Shown: positions 61,443-64,000 of the stretch, piece after piece
Position numbering within the stretch: the first letter of the stretch is position 1
How the letters are laid out: each line of letters starts with the position of its first letter
Source of the DNA: Myxococcus stipitatus DSM 14675
GTDB taxonomy: Bacteria > Myxococcota > Myxococcia > Myxococcales > Myxococcaceae
NCBI RefSeq assembly: GCF_000331735.1
Contig: NC_020126.1
Coordinates: forward strand, 8,063,501-8,127,500
Reading direction: 5' to 3'
Length of the DNA: 64,000 nt
Position numbers and translations under genes: made by a program
Notes under the pieces: model-generated
What the model was told of the DNA's origin: nothing
Seen by the model: only the letters and a program-made list of their open reading frames with translations
The model's database searches: none

Positions 61443-61608
61443 GACGAGGCCGCCTCCTGTCCGGACCACACGGCGGGTGCCGCGACCAGGTCCAGTCCCC
61501 GCAAGGGTGCGTCCACGCCCCGGTTCGCGCACCCACGCGGCCGGCCCACGGACAGGGGCCCGCTCGCACGCGTGCCCTGCCCTGCGTGCGCCCCGCCGAG
61601 CCGGCGGC

Positions 61609-62388
61609 TCAGTGCGCCGGGTGCCCCATGATGCGGGCGAGCATGAACATCAGGGCCAGGCCCACGAAGAGCGCCAGCACGTTGCGCCCCGGCTGGTCCT
61701 TGCCGTGCCTGTGCACGTGCGGCAGCAGGTCCGACACGGCGATGTACAGGAACGTGCCCGCGGAGAAGGCCAGCGCCTTGGGCGCCATGCTCTCGAAGGC
61801 CATGAACGCGTCGAACGCGAAGAACAGCAGCGCACCGGCGGGCACCATCAAGCCGTACAGCACGGCGAGCAGCAGGATGGCCCCCTTCGAGCGGCCTTCC
61901 GTCTTCAGGATGGAGGCCAGCGACAGCGCGGAGGGGACCTTGTGCGCGACGATGGCCAGGAGCGCCATCAACCCCACGCCCTCCTCCACCGCCGAGCCCA
62001 GCGCGATGCCGTCGAACAACGTGTGCGTCGACAGCCCGAGGAACGCCGTCAGCCCGAGCACCTGTCCCGCCTCGGCGCCATGTCCCGAGCCCGTGCCGGA
62101 CATGTGGTCCCCGGGCACGTCCTCACCCGCGTGCGCCACCAGGTAGCGCTCCAGCACGAGCAGGAAGACAAAGCCTCCGGGCACCAGCGCGAAGGCCCAC
62201 CAGCCTCCGCCCTCGTAGGCCTCCGGCAGCATGTGGAAGAAGGCCGCGCCCAACATGACGCCAGCGGCGAAGGCCAGGAAGCGGACCAGTTGCGTCGGGC
62301 GCTCATTCCAAAGCACCACCAACGCGCCGAGGAGCGAGCCGACAACAACCACCAGGGAATAGAGGGCCACCGTGGCCAGGACCGACAT
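61609..62388 (-). CDS. ZIP-family divalent metal transporter
   Basis: 259 residues, about eight membrane helices. The metal-binding helices are clear: STHTLFDGIALGSAVEEGVG (TM4) and AHKVPSALSLASILKTEGRS (TM5), with a His-containing loop (GDHMSGTGSGHGAE) that may bind zinc. It moves Zn2+, Mn2+ or Fe2+ into the cytoplasm. Independent of the CBS gene (166 bases apart). The 5' flank to 62420 is short, so its promoter probably overlaps the end of the next gene upstream. Confidence 0.93.
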   Translation of the reverse strand: MSVLATVALYSLVVVVGSLLGALVVLWNERPTQLVRFLAFAAGVMLGAAFFHMLPEAYEGGGWWAFALVPGGFVFLLVLERYLVAHAGEDVPGDHMSGTGSGHGAEAGQVLGLTAFLGLSTHTLFDGIALGSAVEEGVGLMALLAIVAHKVPSALSLASILKTEGRSKGAILLLAVLYGLMVPAGALLFFAFDAFMAFESMAPKALAFSAGTFLYIAVSDLLPHVHRHGKDQPGRNVLALFVGLALMFMLARIMGHPAH

Positions 62389-62419
62389 GGGGCGCGCACC
62401 CTACAACAAAACCGCCGCG

Positions 62420-63670
62420 TCAGTAGCGTCGCACCACCACCAACCCCACCCGACCCGGTTGGACGTCCACCACGTGCTCGGAAACCCGCCCTCCCGCCTC
62501 CACCCGCACCAGGTGCTTCCCCGCTGAGACGCGGAATCGCGCCACCTGGAACTCGGCGGGCAGGGAAAGCCAGGAACGCAGGTCCGGCGCGTTCCCCGCG
62601 TTGAGCAGGATGAAGGCCAGGGCCCCCAGCTCCTCGCTCTTCGTCGCCGCGCCCAGACCGGCCGCGAGCCCCGCCTTCACGGCCACGCCGGCAATCTGCT
62701 TGGCGAGCATGCCGCCAATGCGGGTGTCCAGGTGGAGCCGCGCCACGTCCGCCAGCGACGTCACCGTCGCCGCCCGCGCGGCCTGGTCGCCCAGGGAGAC
62801 ATGCACCGCGGGCGCGCTGCCCCGGTCCCGGTAGGCAGGCACCTCGATGAGGCCGCCGCCATCATGGTTGCGGGACGCGGGATGCTTCTCCGGGGACAGC
62901 CCCGCCTCCACGATGACCACGACCTGGGCCTCGTCGCGCCCCAACGGAGGATGGGCCACGTCCGGATACTTCGCCTTGAGCTCTTCGTAGAGCTGGTCGC
63001 GGCCCGTGTACTTCGCCAGTCGCAGCAGCGGCTCCACGAGCGCGCCCAGCCGAGGCTCCAGCTCATACGCCTTCGCGTAGTCGATGAAGGCCGAGTCCCA
63101 GTCGCGCTGGTCCTCGCGCAGCACGCCGCCCAGGTAGCGCGCGATGGCGAGCTGCTCGTAGGGCTTCTTCTCGTCGGTGACCATCTTCTGGAGGCGCTCG
63201 TTGACCTGACGCACCTCCACCATGGCCGCTTCGTCATCCCCCAGCTTGGCGTAGTTGAGCGCCTGGATGACGGAGATCATCAGCTTCTCGAAGTCCTCCC
63301 CGCGGTAGGCCCGCTGGCGCTCGTTGGTGACCAGCGCCCCGGCCTCCTCGCTGACGGAGGTCCCGTCGAGCTGCGCGCTCAGCTTCTCCGCCTGCTCCAG
63401 CACGGTGTTGCTCTCCGTCCACTTGCGCGCGGAGTGCAACACCATGCCTCTGTCCAGGAGCACGAGCAGCTCGTCCTTCGTCGTGCCCTCCTTCTCCACC
63501 GCGTCCAGCTCCGCCAGCGCGTGGGGGTAGTCCTCCGACTGATAGGACATGCGGACGCCCCGCGTGCGAGCCACGTAGTCCCCCGCACAGCCGGACAACA
63601 GGAGCACGCTCGCCAGCGCGAGCGCGCCCCAACCCCGAGGGCGCGCCGTGAGGCCGAGATGAGAAGTCAT
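62420..63670 (-). CDS. COG3014-like TPR lipoprotein
   Basis: 416 residues. Signal peptide with lipobox (LASVLLLSGCAG). Residues 40-240 are helical repeats with TPR character (QSEDYPHALAELDAVEKEGT, DDEAAMVEVRQVNERLQKMV, WDSAFIDYAKAYELEPRLG), followed by a beta-rich domain (EAQVVVIVEAGLSPEKHP) and a C-terminal sandwich (AEFQVARFRVSAGKHLVRVE). This matches my memory of COG3014 lipoproteins, found beside LpoB-like genes. It lies about 46 bases after the LpoB-like gene on the same strand. Confidence 0.8.
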   Translation of the reverse strand: MTSHLGLTARPRGWGALALASVLLLSGCAGDYVARTRGVRMSYQSEDYPHALAELDAVEKEGTTKDELLVLLDRGMVLHSARKWTESNTVLEQAEKLSAQLDGTSVSEEAGALVTNERQRAYRGEDFEKLMISVIQALNYAKLGDDEAAMVEVRQVNERLQKMVTDEKKPYEQLAIARYLGGVLREDQRDWDSAFIDYAKAYELEPRLGALVEPLLRLAKYTGRDQLYEELKAKYPDVAHPPLGRDEAQVVVIVEAGLSPEKHPASRNHDGGGLIEVPAYRDRGSAPAVHVSLGDQAARAATVTSLADVARLHLDTRIGGMLAKQIAGVAVKAGLAAGLGAATKSEELGALAFILLNAGNAPDLRSWLSLPAEFQVARFRVSAGKHLVRVEAGGRVSEHVVDVQPGRVGLVVVRRY

Positions 63671-63716
63671 GAGCAATCGAGCCTTCGCGTGGAGCCGGCG
63701 GCGCCGACGACGGGAA

Positions 63717-64000
63717 CTACCAGCTGACTCCGCGCTTCTCGAACTTCTTGCGGATCTGCTTCTCGTCCGTCCACTCGATGAGGCCGGTGCGCACGTTGCT
63801 CAGCTTCGCCGTCATCTTGTAGTACACGAGCTTGTCGCGGCCGACCTCCTGGATGATGGAGGCCAAATCACCGGACATCAGGAAGTCCACTGACACCTGA
63901 CCGCCGGGGCCCTTGGCGGACTTCGCGTCGACGTAACCGGACTGCTGATACTCGTACTCCTCCGCGATGTCCTGGCGCGCGGCCTGGTCCACCATGGCGA
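63717..64000 (-). CDS. LpoB-like (penicillin-binding-protein activator) lipoprotein, 3' part
   Basis: The frame is open to the window edge; 93 C-terminal residues are visible. The pattern VDFLMSGDLASIIQEVGRDK, then VYYKMTAKLSNVRTGLIEWT and EKQIRKKF, is that of the LpoB domain (also found in CsgG-like folds). LpoB activates a class A penicillin-binding protein across the periplasm in enterobacteria. In myxobacteria the role is unproven. Shares a strand and probably an operon with the COG3014-like gene. Confidence 0.75.
   Translation of the reverse strand, partial: AMVDQAARQDIAEEYEYQQSGYVDAKSAKGPGGQVSVDFLMSGDLASIIQEVGRDKLVYYKMTAKLSNVRTGLIEWTDEKQIRKKFEKRGVSW

Overview
The window is about 70 percent G+C with dense, strongly third-position-GC-biased genes. 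The gene set points to a fruiting-body myxobacterium of the Myxococcus/Corallococcus type. The evidence is a divergent non-flagellar type III export locus without flagella, Ser/Thr kinases fused to ATPase and TPR domains, Asp-Gly-Gly repeat lipoproteins, a moxR/bat operon and many lineage-restricted lipoproteins. This assignment is an inference from gene content. No rRNA, tRNA, insertion sequence, prophage or CRISPR array was seen.

Layout. 1-471 is the 3' end of a macrolide-type glycosyltransferase. 705-7389 holds a lipoprotein, then a catabolic cluster (iron alcohol dehydrogenase, glutamine-synthetase-family ligase, aldehyde dehydrogenase, with a divergent class I amidotransferase) and two small lineage-specific genes. 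7390-8190 has no convincing gene but carries a duplicated element of roughly 180-200 bp. 8191-11490 holds a degenerate sensor kinase with three 40-residue repeats, an AI-2E-type membrane protein and a Cys-rich lipoprotein. 11520-22207 is an information-processing block: rho, divergent ligA-acyP-DUF3052, a very long RNase E/G, a YihY-type membrane protein and an HU/IHF-family protein.

22217-31142 (minus strand) is a tightly overlapping type III secretion operon. Read 5' to 3' it encodes a needle-like protein, an inner-rod-like protein, SctJ, an unknown protein, SctQ, a FliO-like protein, SctR, SctS, SctT, SctU and SctV. No ATPase, secretin, SctD or stator gene is present. This is the most interesting region. 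A FliO-like gene is a flagellar trait, and the two first genes look like overlooked needle and rod candidates.

31372-34147 holds small signalling genes (PilZ, single-domain receiver, zinc-ribbon/TPR, STAS-like). 34246-42736 (minus) is a complete moxR-DUF58-batD-like-batA-batB-batC-batD-batE operon. 42921-48020 holds an alpha/beta hydrolase, an M14 peptidase and a three-gene membrane operon (DUF2157, DUF4401, GDYXXLXY). 48077-49195 is a putative Fur-controlled pair: a Cys/His-rich small protein and an atypical heme oxygenase. 49165-55547 holds an SDR enzyme, a sigma-54 activator and a divergent giant Ser/Thr kinase. 55610-58877 is an overlapping three-gene operon of an unknown protein, a YcaO enzyme and a long TfuA-like protein. 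The right end has a methyltransferase, a flippase-like membrane protein with a CBS protein, a ZIP metal transporter, and a lipoprotein pair (COG3014-like and LpoB-like) running off the edge.

Calls rest on reading the sequence and on remembered family features. No database search was possible, so family names for divergent genes are inferences.
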